Shown: positions 45,301 through 57,160 of the stretch, one piece after another
Layout of the letters: the number at the start of each line of letters is the position of its first letter
Numbering within the stretch: the first letter of the stretch is position 1
DNA from: Axinella damicornis
Lineage: Eukaryota; Porifera; Demospongiae; Axinellida; Axinellidae
Length of the DNA: 64,000 nt
Direction of reading: 5' to 3'
Assembly (NCBI GenBank): GCA_963931865.1
Contig: OZ007514.1
Location: 7,356,646-7,420,645, forward strand
The notes under the pieces: generated by a model
The model's database searches: none
Seen by the model: the letters and a program-made list of their open reading frames with translations, nothing else
Told to the model about the DNA's origin: nothing
Made by a program: the position numbers and the translations under genes

Positions 45301-48300
45301 GAGGCCTGGCCAAGACCGTGGGGGCGCGGCCTGTGGCCGTGGGGGCCCGGCCAAGGCCGTGGGGGCGCGGCCAAGAATGTGGAAGTGCGGTCAGGGGCCG
45401 TGGGGGCGCGGCCAAGAGGGGGGCGCAGCCAAGACCGTGGGGGCACGGCCAGGGGCCGTGGGGGAACGGCCAAGGTACAGCCAGGGGCCGTTGGGACGCG
45501 GACAAGAGCGTGGGGGCACGGCCAGGGGCCGTGCGGGCACGGCCAAGACCGTGGGAACGTGCCCAGGGGCCGTGGGAGTGCAACCATGGCCGTGGGGTTG
45601 CAGCCAAGTGCCGTGGAGGCACGGTCAAGGCCTTGGGGGCACTACCAGGGGCCGTCTCAGCACGGCCAGGGTCGTGGGGGCGTGACTTCGGCCGTGGGGG
45701 CGCGGTCAGGGGCCGTGGGGGCTTGGCCGAGATCGTGGGGTGCGGTGAGGGGTGGTGGGGGCGCGGCCAGGGCCGTGGAGGCCTGGCCAAAACCGTGGGG
45801 GAGCGGCCAGGGGCCGTGGGGGCCGGGTCAAAGCTGTGGGGGTGCGGCCAAGACTGTGGAGGAGCGGTCAAGGGCCGTGGGGGCGCGGCCAAAACAGTGG
45901 GGGCGCAGCCAGGGGCCCAGCCAAGATCATGGGGGCACGGCCAGGGGCCGTGGGGGCGTGGCCAAGGCCGTAGGGGCGCGGCCAAAGGCACGGCCAAGGT
46001 CGTGGAGGCACGGCCAAGACCGTGGAGGCGCGGCCAGGGGCCGTGGTGGCGCAACCTTGTGCGCGGACAAGACCGTGGGGGCTCGGCCAGGGATTGTGGG
46101 GGCACAGCCAAGACCGTGGAGGCATGGCCAGGGGCCGTGGGAGCGCGGCGATGGCGGTGGGGGTGCAGCCAGGTGCCGTGGAGGCGCAGCAAAGGCCGTT
46201 GGGGGCGCGCTCGGCCAAATCCGTGGGGGAGCTGCTAGGGGCCGTGGGGACATGGCCAAGGCCGTGGAGGCACGGCCAGGGGTTATGGGGGGTCCGGCCA
46301 AGGCTGTGGGGGTGCGGCCAGGGGCTGTGGAGGCGTGGCCAAGCCCGTGGGGGCATTGCCAGGGGCCCGTCGAAGACCATGGAGGTGCGGCCAGGGGTCG
46401 TGATGGTCCGGCCAAGGCCGTGGGGGCACAGCCAGAGGCTGTGGAGGCGTGGCCAAGGCCGTGGGCCACTGCCAGGGGCCCGTCGAAGACCATTGAGGTG
46501 CGGCCAGCGGTCGTGATGGTCCGGCCAAGGCCGTGGGGGCACAGCCAGCGGGCGTGGAGACGCGGCCAGGCCATGGGAGAGCGGCCAGGGGCTGTGGGGG
46601 CGTGGCAAAGGCCGTGGAGGCGCTCCAAAGAGCCGTGGGAGCGCTGCCATGGTCCGTGGGGGTGTGACCAAGACAGTGGAGGCGCGGCCAAATCGTGGGA
46701 GCGCGCCATGGGGGCACGGCCAAGACCGTGGGGGTGCGGCAAGGGCTCGTGGGGCGTGGCCCGGGGCGTGGCCAAGACCGTTGGGGCGCAGCCAAATCCG
46801 TGGGGGCGCGGCCAAGACCACAACGGCGCGGCCAGGAGCCGTGGGGTCACGGCCAAGACCGTGGAGGCGCGGCCAAGGACCGTGGGGCACGGCCAAGACC
46901 GTGGGGGCGCAGCCAGGGGCCGTGGGGGGATCGTGGGGGTGCGGCCAGGGGCCGTGGGGGTGCGACCAAGACCGTGGGGGTGCGGCCAGGGGCCGTGTGG
47001 GCGCAGCCATGGCCGTGGGGGTGCAGCCAAGGGTCGTGGGGGCGTGAAGAAGGCCGTTGGGGCGCGGCCAGAGGCCTTAGGGGCGTGGCCAAGACCGTGG
47101 GGGAGCGGGCAGGGATTGTGGGAGCGCGGCCAGGGCCGTGGGGGCGTGGCCAAGACCGTGGGGGCGTGGCCAGGGGCCGTGGGTGCACGGCCAAGACCTT
47201 GGGGGTGCGGCCAGGGGTCAAGGCTGTAGGGGCGTGGTCAGTGGTCGTGGGGGTGTGGCCAAGACCGTGGGGGCACGCCGTGAAAGTACGGTCAAGGCCA
47301 TGTGGGCGCAACCAGTGGCCGTGGGGACGCGGCCAAAGGCCGTGGAGGCGTGGCCAAGGACATGGGGTTGCTGCCAGGGGCCGTGGGGTCACGGCGAAGA
47401 CTGTGGAGGCAAAGCCAAGGGCCGTTGGGGCGCGGCTAAGGCCGTAGGGGCGTAGCCAAGACCGTGGAGGCGTGGCCATGGGTCGTGGGGGTGTGGCCCG
47501 GGGCCGTGGAGGCTTGGCCAAGACCGTGGGGGCGCGGCCAGGGGCTGTGGGGGCGTGGCCAAGGCCGTAGGGGCGCGGACAGGGGTCGTAGGGGCGTGGC
47601 CAAGTCCATGGAGGCGCGCTGTGAAGGCACGTCCAAGGCCGTGTGGGTGCAGCCAGGGGCCGTGGGGGCGCGGCCAAAGCCGTGGCGGCACGGTCAATGG
47701 CCGTGGAGGCGTGGCCAAGGACGTGGGAGTGCTGCCAGGGGCCGTAGGGGCACAGGCAAGACCGTGGGGCCGCGGCCAAGGAACGTGGGGTTGCGGCCAA
47801 GACAGTGGCGGCGAGGCCAGGGGCCGTAGGGGCGTGGCCAAGACCGTGGGGGCGCTGCCAGGGGCCGTGAGTGCACGGTCCTGGCCGTGTGGGTGTAGCC
47901 AGGGGCCGTGGGGATGCGGCCAAGGCCGCGGGGGCCCGGCCAAGAGCCGTGGAAGTGTGGCCAAGGACGTGGGGGCACTTCCAGGGGCCGTGGGGGAGCG
48001 ACCAACACCGTTGGGGCGCAGCCCGGGGCCGTGGGGGCGCGCCCAGGGCTGTTGGAGCACGGCCAAAGCCTTTGGGGCCCAGGCAAGGGCCTGGGGGGCG
48101 TGGCAATGGTTGTGGGGGCGCGGCTAGGGGTTGTTGGGGCGTGGCCAAGGCAGTGGGGGCGCGGCCACGGGTCGTGTGGCGTGGCCAAGATTGTGGGGCG
48201 CGGTCAGGAATCGTGGGGGCGCGGTCAGGGCTTTTGGGGCGTGGCCAAGACAGTGGGGGCACGGCCAGGGGCCGTGGGGACGCAGCCTAGATCATGGGGC

Positions 48301-48719
48301 ACGGTCAAAATTGCGGAGGCGAGGCCAGGGGCCGTTGCGGTGCGGTCAAAACGTGGGGGCTCGGCCAGGGTCAGTTGGGGAATGGCAAAGACCGTGGGGG
48401 TGCGGCCAGGGGCCATGGGGACGCGGCCAAGTCCGTGGGGGCGCGGTCAAGATCGTAGGGGTGCGGCCCGGGGCCGTGGGGGCACGGCCAAGACCGTGGG
48501 GATAGCCAGGAACCGTGGGGGTGCGGTCATGGCCGTGGGGGTGCAACCAGAAGCCGTGGAGGCACGGCCAAGGCCGTGGGGGTACGGCCATGGGCTGTGG
48601 AGGCGTGGCCAAGGCCGTGGGTGCAGTGCCAGGGGCCGTGGGGGAACGACCAAGGCCATGGGAGCATGGCCAAGTATGTGGGGGCGCGGCCAAAGGCCGT
48701 GGAGGCGTGGCCAAGGCTG

Positions 48720-49010
48720 TGGGGGTGATGCCATGGGGCGTGGGGGCGCGACCATGACCGTGGAGGCAGGACGTTGGGGCGCGGTCAATGCCGTGGTGGC
48801 GCAGCCGAGGGCCGTTGGGGCGCAGCCAGGGGCCGTGGGGGCGCGGCTAGGGTCCTTTGGGGCGTGGCCAAAGGTCGTGGAGGCGTGGCCAAGGCTGTGG
48901 GGGCGATGCTATGGGGCGTGGGGGCGCGACCATGACCGTGGAGGCAGGACGTTGGGGCGCGGTCAATGCCGTGGTGGCGCAGCCGAGGGCCGTGGGGGCG
49001 CGGCCAGGGG
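48720..49010 (+). repeat. 180-bp local duplication in array 1
   Basis: The variant block gcgaccatgaccgtggaggc followed by aggacgttggggcgcggtca appears at about 48,748 and again about 180 bp later. Related blocks occur at 37,856, 39,745 and 43,980. Confidence 0.75.
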
Positions 49011-52000
49011 CCGTGGCGTGCGGCCATGGCCGTGTGGATGCAGCCAGGGGCCGTGGGGGCGCGGCCAAGGCCATGGGGGAGCGGCCATTTCCGTGGGGCG
49101 CGACCAAGACGTGGGAGCGTGGCCATGACTGTGCGGGCGCCACCAGGGGCCGTGATGGTGTGGCCAAGGCCGTGGGGGCGCGGCCAGAGGCCTTAGGGGC
49201 GTGGCCAAGGGCCGTGGAGGCGTGGCCAAGGACGTGAGGGCACTGCCAGGGACCGTGGGGGTGCGGCCAAGACCATGGGGGCGTAGCCAGGGGCCGTGGG
49301 GGCACGGCCAACACCGTGGGGGCGCAGCCAGGGGCTGTGGGGCTGCGGCCAAGGCCGTGGAGGGCGGTCAAGACTTTGGGGCACTGCCTGAGGCCGTCTG
49401 TGCGCGGCCAGGGGTAGTGGGGGCGTGACTAAGGCCGTGGGAGTGCGGCCAGGGCCCATGGGGGCGTGGCCGAGACCGTGGGGTGCGGTCAGGGGTTGTG
49501 GGGGCGCGGCCAGGGCCGTGGAGGCCTGGCCAAGACCGTGGGGGCATGGCCAGGGACCGTGGGGGCGTGACCAAGACCGTGGGGGCGCAGCCAAGTCCGT
49601 GGGGGCACGGCAAGGGACGGAGGGGCACGGCCATGGCCGTGGGGGCACATCCAGGGGCCGTGGGGGCACATCCAGGGGCCGTGGGGGCGTGGCCAAGGCC
49701 GTGGGGCGCAGCCAAGCACCGTGGAGGCGTGGCCAAGGCTGTGAGGGCGCTGCCAGAGGCCGTGGGGGCACGGTCAAGACCGTGGGGGCGCAGCCAGGGG
49801 CTGTGAGGGCACGGCCAAGGCGGTTGGGGCACAGACAGGGGCCGTGGGGGCGGGGCCAGGGGCCGTGAGGGCGGGGTCAGGGGCCGTGTGGGCGTCGCCA
49901 AGACCGTGGGGTGCGGTCAGGGATCTTGGGGGCACTGCCAGGGACTGTGGGGGCGTGGCCAAGACAGTGTGGGCACGGCCAGGGGCCGTGGGGGTGCAGC
50001 CAAGTCCGTGGGGGCACGGCCAAGACCGAAGGGGCACGGCCGGGGGCCGTGGGGGCGCCGCCAAGTCCGTGGGGGCGCAGCCAGGGGCCATTGGGGCACG
50101 GCCAAGGCCGTGGTGGTGCGACCAAGGCCGTGGTGGCGCGACCAAGGGTACGGCCAAGGCCGTGGGGGCAGGGCCAAGACAGTGGAGGCGCGGTCAGAGG
50201 CCGTTGGGGCGCAGCCATGTGCGCGGACAAGGTCGTGGGAGCGCGGCCAGGGACGGTGGGGGCGTAGCCAAGACCGTGGGAGCGTGGCCAAGACCGTAGG
50301 GGCGTGGCCAGGGGCTGTGGGAGCACGGCCATGGCCGTGGGGGTGCAGCCAGGCGCCGTGGGGGCTCAACAAAGGCCATGGCGGCGCGGCCAAGAGCGTG
50401 GCCAAAGCCGTGGGGGTCGCTGCTATGGGCCGTGGGGACGTGGCCAAGGCCGTGGGGGCACGGCCAGATAGGCCGTGGGGGTGCAGCCAGGGGCTGTGGA
50501 GGCGTGGCCTAAGCCGTGGGGGCGCGGCCAGGGGCTGTGGAGTCGTGGCAAAGGCCGTAGGGGTGCAGCCAGGGGCGCGTCCAATACAATGGAGGTGCGG
50601 TCAGGGGTCGTGGGGTCCGGCCAAGGCCGTGGGGGCACAGCTAGGGGCCGTGGGGATGCGGCCAAGGCCATGGGAGCGCGGCCAGGGAACGTGGGGGCGC
50701 GGCCAAGGCCATGGAAGCGTGGCTAGCGGCCGTGGGGGCGTGGCAAAGGCCGTGGGGGCACTGCCATGGTCCGTGGGGGTGCGAACAAGAGCGTGGAAGT
50801 GCGGCCAGGGGTCGTTGGGGAACGACCACTGCCGTGGGGGCGCAGCCAGGAGCCGTGGGGGCGCGGCCAAGGGACGTGGGGGCACGGCCAAAGCCGTAGA
50901 AGCACAGCCATGGACCGTGGAGCACGGCCATGGACATGTGTGCATAGCCATGGTCCGTGAGAGCACAACAAAGACAGTGGGGGCGTGGCCAAGACCATGG
51001 GGGCACGGGCCGTGAGGGTGTAGCCAATCTGGTGGGGTGCAGCCAGGGGATCGCTGCCAGAGGCCGTTGGGGCGCGGTCAAGACCGTGGGGGCGCAGCCA
51101 AGACGGTTGGGGCGCAGCCAGGGGCCGTGGGGATGCGGCCAGGAGGTGTGGGGGCGTGGCTAAACCGTGGATTTGCGGCCAGACGCCGTGGGGGCGCGGC
51201 CAAGGCCGTGGGGGCGCGGCCAGGGGTTGTGGGGGGTTTGCCAAGGCCGTGGGGCGTGGTCCGGGGCGTGGCCAAGACCGTGGGATTGCTGTCGGGGGTC
51301 GTGGGGGCGCGGCCAGGGGCTGTGGGGACGTGCACAAGACCGTGGGGGCGCGGACAGGGGCCGTGGGGGCACGACCAAGTCTGTGAGGGCGCCGCCAAGA
51401 ACGTAGATGTGCGGCCAGGGATCGTGGGGGTGCGGCCAGGGGTCATGGCAGTGTGGCCAAGGCTGTGGGGTCGCAGCCAAGGACCGTGGAGGCGTGGCCA
51501 AGGCCGTGGAGTCACTGCCAGGGGCCGTGGGCGCAGCCAAGACGGTTGGGGCGCAGCAAAGGGCCGTGGGGGTGCAGCTAGGGGCCGTGGTGGCGTGGCC
51601 AAACCGTTGGGGCGCGGTCAATGCCGTGGTGGCCAGCCAGGGGCCGTTGGGGCGCAGCCAGGGGCCGAGGGGGCGCGGCCAGGGTCCTTGGCTGCGTGGC
51701 CAAGGCCGTAAGGATGCGGACAGGGGCCGTGGGGGCGTGGTCAAGACCGTGGGGGTGCTGCCATTGGCCGTGGCGTGCAGCCGTGGCTGTGTGGGTGCAG
51801 CCAGGGGCCGTGTGGGCGCGGCCAATGCCGCGGGGGCGCGGCCAAGGGACGTGGAGGGGTGGCCATTGCCGTGGAGGCGCTGCGGGGCGCGACCAAGAAC
51901 GTGGGAGCGTGGCCAAGACTGTGGGGACGCCTCCAGGGGCTGTGAGGGCGCGGCCAAGGCCGCCCACCTGGGGGTGTGGCCGGCCCTCTGAAGGCGTGGC

Positions 52001-55000
52001 CGGCCTCCTGGGTGCGTGGCAGGCCCATTGGGGCCGTGACCAGTCCCCTGGGGGCGTGGCCGGCCCCCGGGGGGCATGGTCGGCCCCCTTGGGGCGTGGC
52101 CGGCCCCCTGGGGGCGTGGCCGGCCCCCTGGGGTAGTGGTTGGCCCCCTGGGAGCGTGGCCTCCCCCCTGGGGGCGTGGCCGGCCCCCTGGGGGTATGGC
52201 CAGCCCCCTGGGGGCGTGGCCGGTCCCCTGAGGGCGTGGTCGTCCCCCTGGGGGCGTGGCCGCCCTCCTGGGGACGTGGCCGGCCACCTGGGGGCGTGGC
52301 CGGACACCTGGGGGCTTGGTAGCCCCCCTGGGGGCGTGGCCGGCACCCTGGGGGCGTGGCCGGCCCCCTGTGGGCGTGACCGGCCCACTGAGGGCGTCGC
52401 CGGCCCCCTGGGGGCGTGGTCGGCCGCCCGGGGAGTGGCCTGCCCCCTGGGGCGTGGCCGGCCCCCTGGGGGCGAGGCCGGACCACTGGGGGAGTGGCCG
52501 GCCCCTGGGGTAGTGGTTGGCCCCCTGGGAGCGTGGCCTGCCACCTGGGGGCGTGGCTGGTCCCCTGGGGGTATGGCCAGCCCCCTGGGGGCGTGGCCGG
52601 CCCCCTTGGGGCGTGGCCGGCCCCCTGGGGGCGTGGCCGGCCCCTTGGGGGCGTGGTCGGCCGACCGGGAATTGGCCTGCCCCCTGGGGCGTGGCCGGCC
52701 CCCTGGGGGCGAGGCCGGCCCCCTGGGGGTGAGGCCGGCCCCCTGGGGGAGTGGCCGGCCCCCTGGGGTAGAGGTTGGCCCCCTGGGAGCGTGGCCTGCC
52801 ACCTGGGGGCGTGGCTGTTCCCCAGGGGGTATGGCCAGCCCCCTGGGGGCGTGGCCGGTCCCCTGGGGGCGTGGCCGTCCCCCTGGGGGCGTGGCCGCCC
52901 TCCTGGGGACGTGGCCGGCCCCCTGGGGGCGAGGCCTGACCCTTGGGGGCTTGGTAGCCCCCCTGGGGGCGTGGCCGGCACCCTGGGGGCGTGACCGACC
53001 TCTTGTGGGCGTGACCGGCCCACTGGGGTCGTCGCCGGCCCCCTGGGGGCGTGGTCGGCTGCCTTGGGCCTGGCCTGCCCCCTGGGGCGTGGCCGGCCCC
53101 CTGGGGGCGAGGCCGGCCCCCTGGGGGCGTGGCCGGCCCCTGAGGGCGTGACCGGCCTTCTGGGGGTGTGGCCGGCCCCCTGGGGGAGTGGCCGGCCCCC
53201 TGGGAGCGTGGCTGGCCCCTTGGGGGCGTGATCGGCCCCCTGGGGGCGTGGCCGGCTTCCTGGGGACGTGGCTGGCCCCCTTGGGGTCGTGGCCGGCCCC
53301 CTGAAGGCGTGGCCAACCTCCTGGAATCGCGGCCGGCCCCTTGGGTACGTGGCCTGCCATTTGGGGGCGTGGCAGGCCCCCTGGAGGCGTTGTTGGCGCC
53401 TTGTGGGCGTGGCCGGCACCTTGGGGGCGTGTCCGGCCCCCTGCGACCGTGGCCGGCCCCCTTGGGGCGTGGCCGGCCCCTTGAAGGCGTGGCCGGCCTC
53501 CTGGGGGCGTGTCCGGTCCCCTCGGGGCGTGGCCGCCCCCTTGGGGGCGTGGCCGGCCCCCTGGGGCGTGGCCGGCCCCTTGGGGCGTGGCCGGCACCCT
53601 GCTGGCGTGTCCGGCCCCTTGGGGGCGTGGCCGGCCCCCTGGGGGCGTAGCCGGCCCCCTGGGGGCGTGGCCGCCCCCCTGGGGGCGTGGCCGGCCCCCT
53701 GGGAACTTGGTCGGCCCCCTGGAGGCGTGACCGGTCCCCTGAGGCGTGGCCGGCCCCTTGGGGGCGTCGCCTGCCCCTTGGGGGCGTGGCCGGCCGCCTG
53801 GGGTCGTGGCCGTTCCCTTGGGGCTTGGCCGGCCCTCTGGGGGCGTGGCCGGCCCCCTGGCGGCGTGACCGGCGCCTGTGGGCGTGTCCGGCCTTCCTGG
53901 GGCGAGGCCTGCCCCGTGGGGGCGTGGCCGGCCCCTTAGGGACGTGGCTAACCCCCAGGGGTCGTGGCCGGCCCCTTGGGAACGGGACCGGCCCTCTTGG
54001 GGCGTGGCCGGCTTCCTGGGGGCGTGGCCGGCCCCCTTGGGGTGTGGCTGGCCCCCTTGGGGCGTGGCCAGCCCCCTGGGGGCGTGTCCGGCCCCTTGGG
54101 GGCATGGCCGGCCCCCTGGGGGGTGGCCGGCTTCCTGGGGGCGTGGTGGCCCCCTGGGGGCGTGGCCAACACCCTGGGGGCGTGGCCGTACTCCTGGGGG
54201 CGTGCCGACCCCCTGGGGCGTTGCCGGGCCCCTGGGGGAGTGGCCGGCCCCCTGGGGGAGTGGCCGGAACCCTGGGGGCGTAGTCGGCCCCTGGGGGCGT
54301 GGCCGGCCGCTTGGGGGCGTGGCCAACGCCCTGGGGGCGTGGCCGGCCTCCTGGGGGCGTGGCCGGCCTTTTGGGGGCGTGGCCGGCTTCATGGGGGCGT
54401 AGCCGGCCACCTGTGGCATGGCCGGCCCCCTGGGGGCGTGGCCGGCCCAATGGGGGCGTGGCCGGCCCCTTGGGGGCGTGGCCGGCCCCTCGTTGGCGTG
54501 ACCAGCCCCTTAGGGGCGCGGCCGGCACCCTGGGGGCGTGGCCGGCCTCCTGGGGGCGTGCCCGGTCCCCTTGGGGTTGTGGCCGGCCCACTGAAGACGT
54601 GGCCGGCCCACTTGGGGGCGTGGCCGCCCCTTTGGGGGCGTGGCCGGCCCCTTGGGGCGTGGCCGGCCCCTTGGGGCGTGGCCGGCCCCCTGGGGGCGTG
54701 GCCGGCCCTTGTGGGCGTGACCGGCCTTCTGGGGGCCTGGCCGGCCCCCTGGGGGAGTGGCCGGCCCCCTGGGGGCGTGGCTAACCCCTTGGGGGCGTGG
54801 CCGGCCCCTTGGGGGTCTGGCTGGCCCCCTGGGGGCGTGGCCGGCCCCTTGGGGGCTTGTCCGGCCCCAAGGGGGCATGGCCGGACCCCTGGGGAATGGC
54901 CGGCCCCCTGGGGGCGTGGCCGGCCTCTTGGGGGCGTGGCCGGCCCCCTTGGGGTTGTGGCCGGCCCACTGAAGACGTGGCCGGCCCCCTTGTTGGCGTG

Positions 55001-55734
55001 GCCACCCCCTTGGGTGCGTGGCCGGCCCCTTGGGGCGTGGCCGGCCCCTTGGGGCGTGGCCGGCCCCCTGGGGGCGTGGCCGTCCCTTGTGGGCGTGACC
55101 GGCCTTCTGGGGGCGTGGCCGGCCCCCTGGGGGAGTGGCCGGCACCCTGGGGGCGTGGCTAACCCCCTGGGGGCGTGGCCGACCCCCTGGGGGCGTGGCT
55201 GGCCCCCTTGGGGCGTGGCCGGCCCCTTGGGGGCGTGTCCGGCCCCAAGGGGGCATGGACGGCCCCCTGGGGAATGGCCGGCCCCATGGGGGCGTGACCG
55301 GCCCCCTGGGGGCGTGGCCTGCTCCTTGTTGGCGTGACCAGCCCCTTGGGGGCGTGGCCGGCCCCCTGGGGGCGTGGCCGGCCTCCTGGGTGCGTGGCCG
55401 GCCCCCTGGGTTCGTGGCCGGCCCCTTGGGGGCGTGGCCGAAACCCTGGGGGCGTGGTCGGCCCCTGGAGGCGTGGCCGGCCCCTTGGGGGCGTGGCCAA
55501 CGCCCTGGGGGCGTGGCCGGCCCCCTGGGGGAGTGGCCGGCCCCCTGGGGGCGTGGCTAACCCCCTGGGGGCGTGGCCGGCCCCCTGGGGGCGTGGCTGG
55601 CCCCCTGGGGGCGTGGCCGGCCCCTTGGGGGCGTGTCCTGCCCCAAGGGGGCATGGCCGGCCCCCTGGGGAATGGCCGGCCCCCTGGGGGCGTGGCCGGC
55701 CTCTTGGGGGCGTGGCCGGCCCCCTTGGGGCTGT

Positions 55735-57160
55735 GGCCGGCCCACTGAAGACGTTGCCGGCCCCCTTGTGGGCGTGGCCGCCACCTTTGGGGCGTGGCCG
55801 GCCCCTTGGGGCGTGGCCGGCCCCCTGGGGGCGTGGCCGGCCCCTGTGGGTGTGACCGGCCTTCTGGGGGCGTGGCTGGCCCCCTGGGGGATTGGCCGTC
55901 CCCCTGGGGGCGTGGCTAACCCCCTGGGGGCGTGGCCGGCCCCCTGGGGGCGTGGCCGGCCCCTTGGGGGCGTGTCCGGCCCCAAGGGGGCATGGCCGGC
56001 GCCCTGGGGAATGGCCGGCCCCATGGGGGCGTGACCGGCCCCCTGGGGGCGTGGCCGGCCCCTTGTTGGCGTGACCAGCCCCTTGGGGGCGTGGCCGGCC
56101 CCCTGGGGGCGTGGCCGGCCTCCTGGGGGCGTGGCCGGCCCCCTTGGGGTCGTGGCCGGCCGACTGAAGACGTGGCCAGCCCCTGGTGGGCGTGGCCGGC
56201 CACCTGGGGGCGTGGCCGGCCCCCTGGAGGCATTGCCGGCCCCTTGTGGGCGTGTCCGGCCCCATGGGGACATGGCCGGCCCCCTGGGGCGTGCCCGGCT
56301 TTCTGGGGGTGTGACCGGCCTTCAAGGGGTTTGGCCGGCCCCTTGTTGGCGTGACCAATCACTTGGGGGCGTGGCCGGCCCCCTGGAGGCGTGACCGGCC
56401 TCCTGGGGGCATGGCCAACCCCCTTGGGGTCGTGGCCGGCCCAGTGAAGACGTTGCCGGCCCCCTTGTGGGCGTGGCCGCCCCCTTTGGGGCGTGGCCGG
56501 CCCCTTGGGGCGTGGCCGGCCCCCTGGGGGCGTGGCCGGCCCCTGTGGGTGTGACCGGCCTTCTGGGGGCGTGGCTGGCCCCCTGGGGGATTGGCCGTCC
56601 CCCTGGGGGCGTGGCTAACCCCCTGGGGGCGTGGCCGGCCCCCTGGGGGCGTGGCCGGCCCCTTGGGGGCGTGTCCGGCCCCAAGGGGGCATGGCCGGCG
56701 CCCTGGGGAATGGCCGGCCCCATGGGGGCGTGACCGGCCCCCTGGGGGCGTGGCCGGCCCCTTGTTGGCGTGACCAGCCCCTTGGGGGCGTGGCCGGCCC
56801 CCTGGGGGCGTGGCCGGCCTCCTGGGGGCGTGGCCGGCCCCCTTGGGGTCGTGGCCGGCCGACTGAAGACGTGGCCGGCCCCTGGTGGGCGTGGCCGGCC
56901 ACCTGGGGGCGTGGCCGGCCCCCTGGAGGCATTGCCGGCCCCTTGTGGGCGTGTCCGGCCCCATGGGGACATGGCCGGCCCCCTGGGGCGTGCCCTGCTT
57001 TCTGGGGGTGTGGCCGGCCTTCAGGGGGATTGGCCGGCCCCTTGTTGGCGTGACCAAACACTTGGGGGCGTGGCCGGCCCCCTGGGGGCGTGACCGGCCT
57101 CCAGGGGGCGTGGCCAACCCCCTTGGGGTCGTGGCCGGCCCAGTGAAGACGTGGCCGGCC
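55735..57160 (+). repeat. 699-bp higher-order repeat in array 2
   Basis: Bases 55,735-56,433 and 56,434-57,132 match almost perfectly with an offset of 699 bp, measured at gaagacgttgccgg (55,747 and 56,446) and at many other variants. 699 is one less than 35 units of 20 bp. Confidence 0.9.

Larger units (their letters stand above)
32398..51962 (+). repeat. GC-rich satellite array 1 (20/21-bp unit)
   Basis: About 19.6 kb of head-to-tail units, GCCAAGACCGTGGGGGCGTG (20 bp) alternating with GCCAGGGGCCGTGGGGGCGCG style units (21 bp). That gives roughly 950 units with 5-20% differences between neighbours. The plus strand is G-rich, with frequent GGGG/GGGGG runs. No unrelated insertion is visible over the whole length. 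Marker variants recur at regular spacing, showing higher-order structure. TAA and TAG are nearly absent in all frames, so long ORFs on both strands are uninformative. Confidence 0.97.
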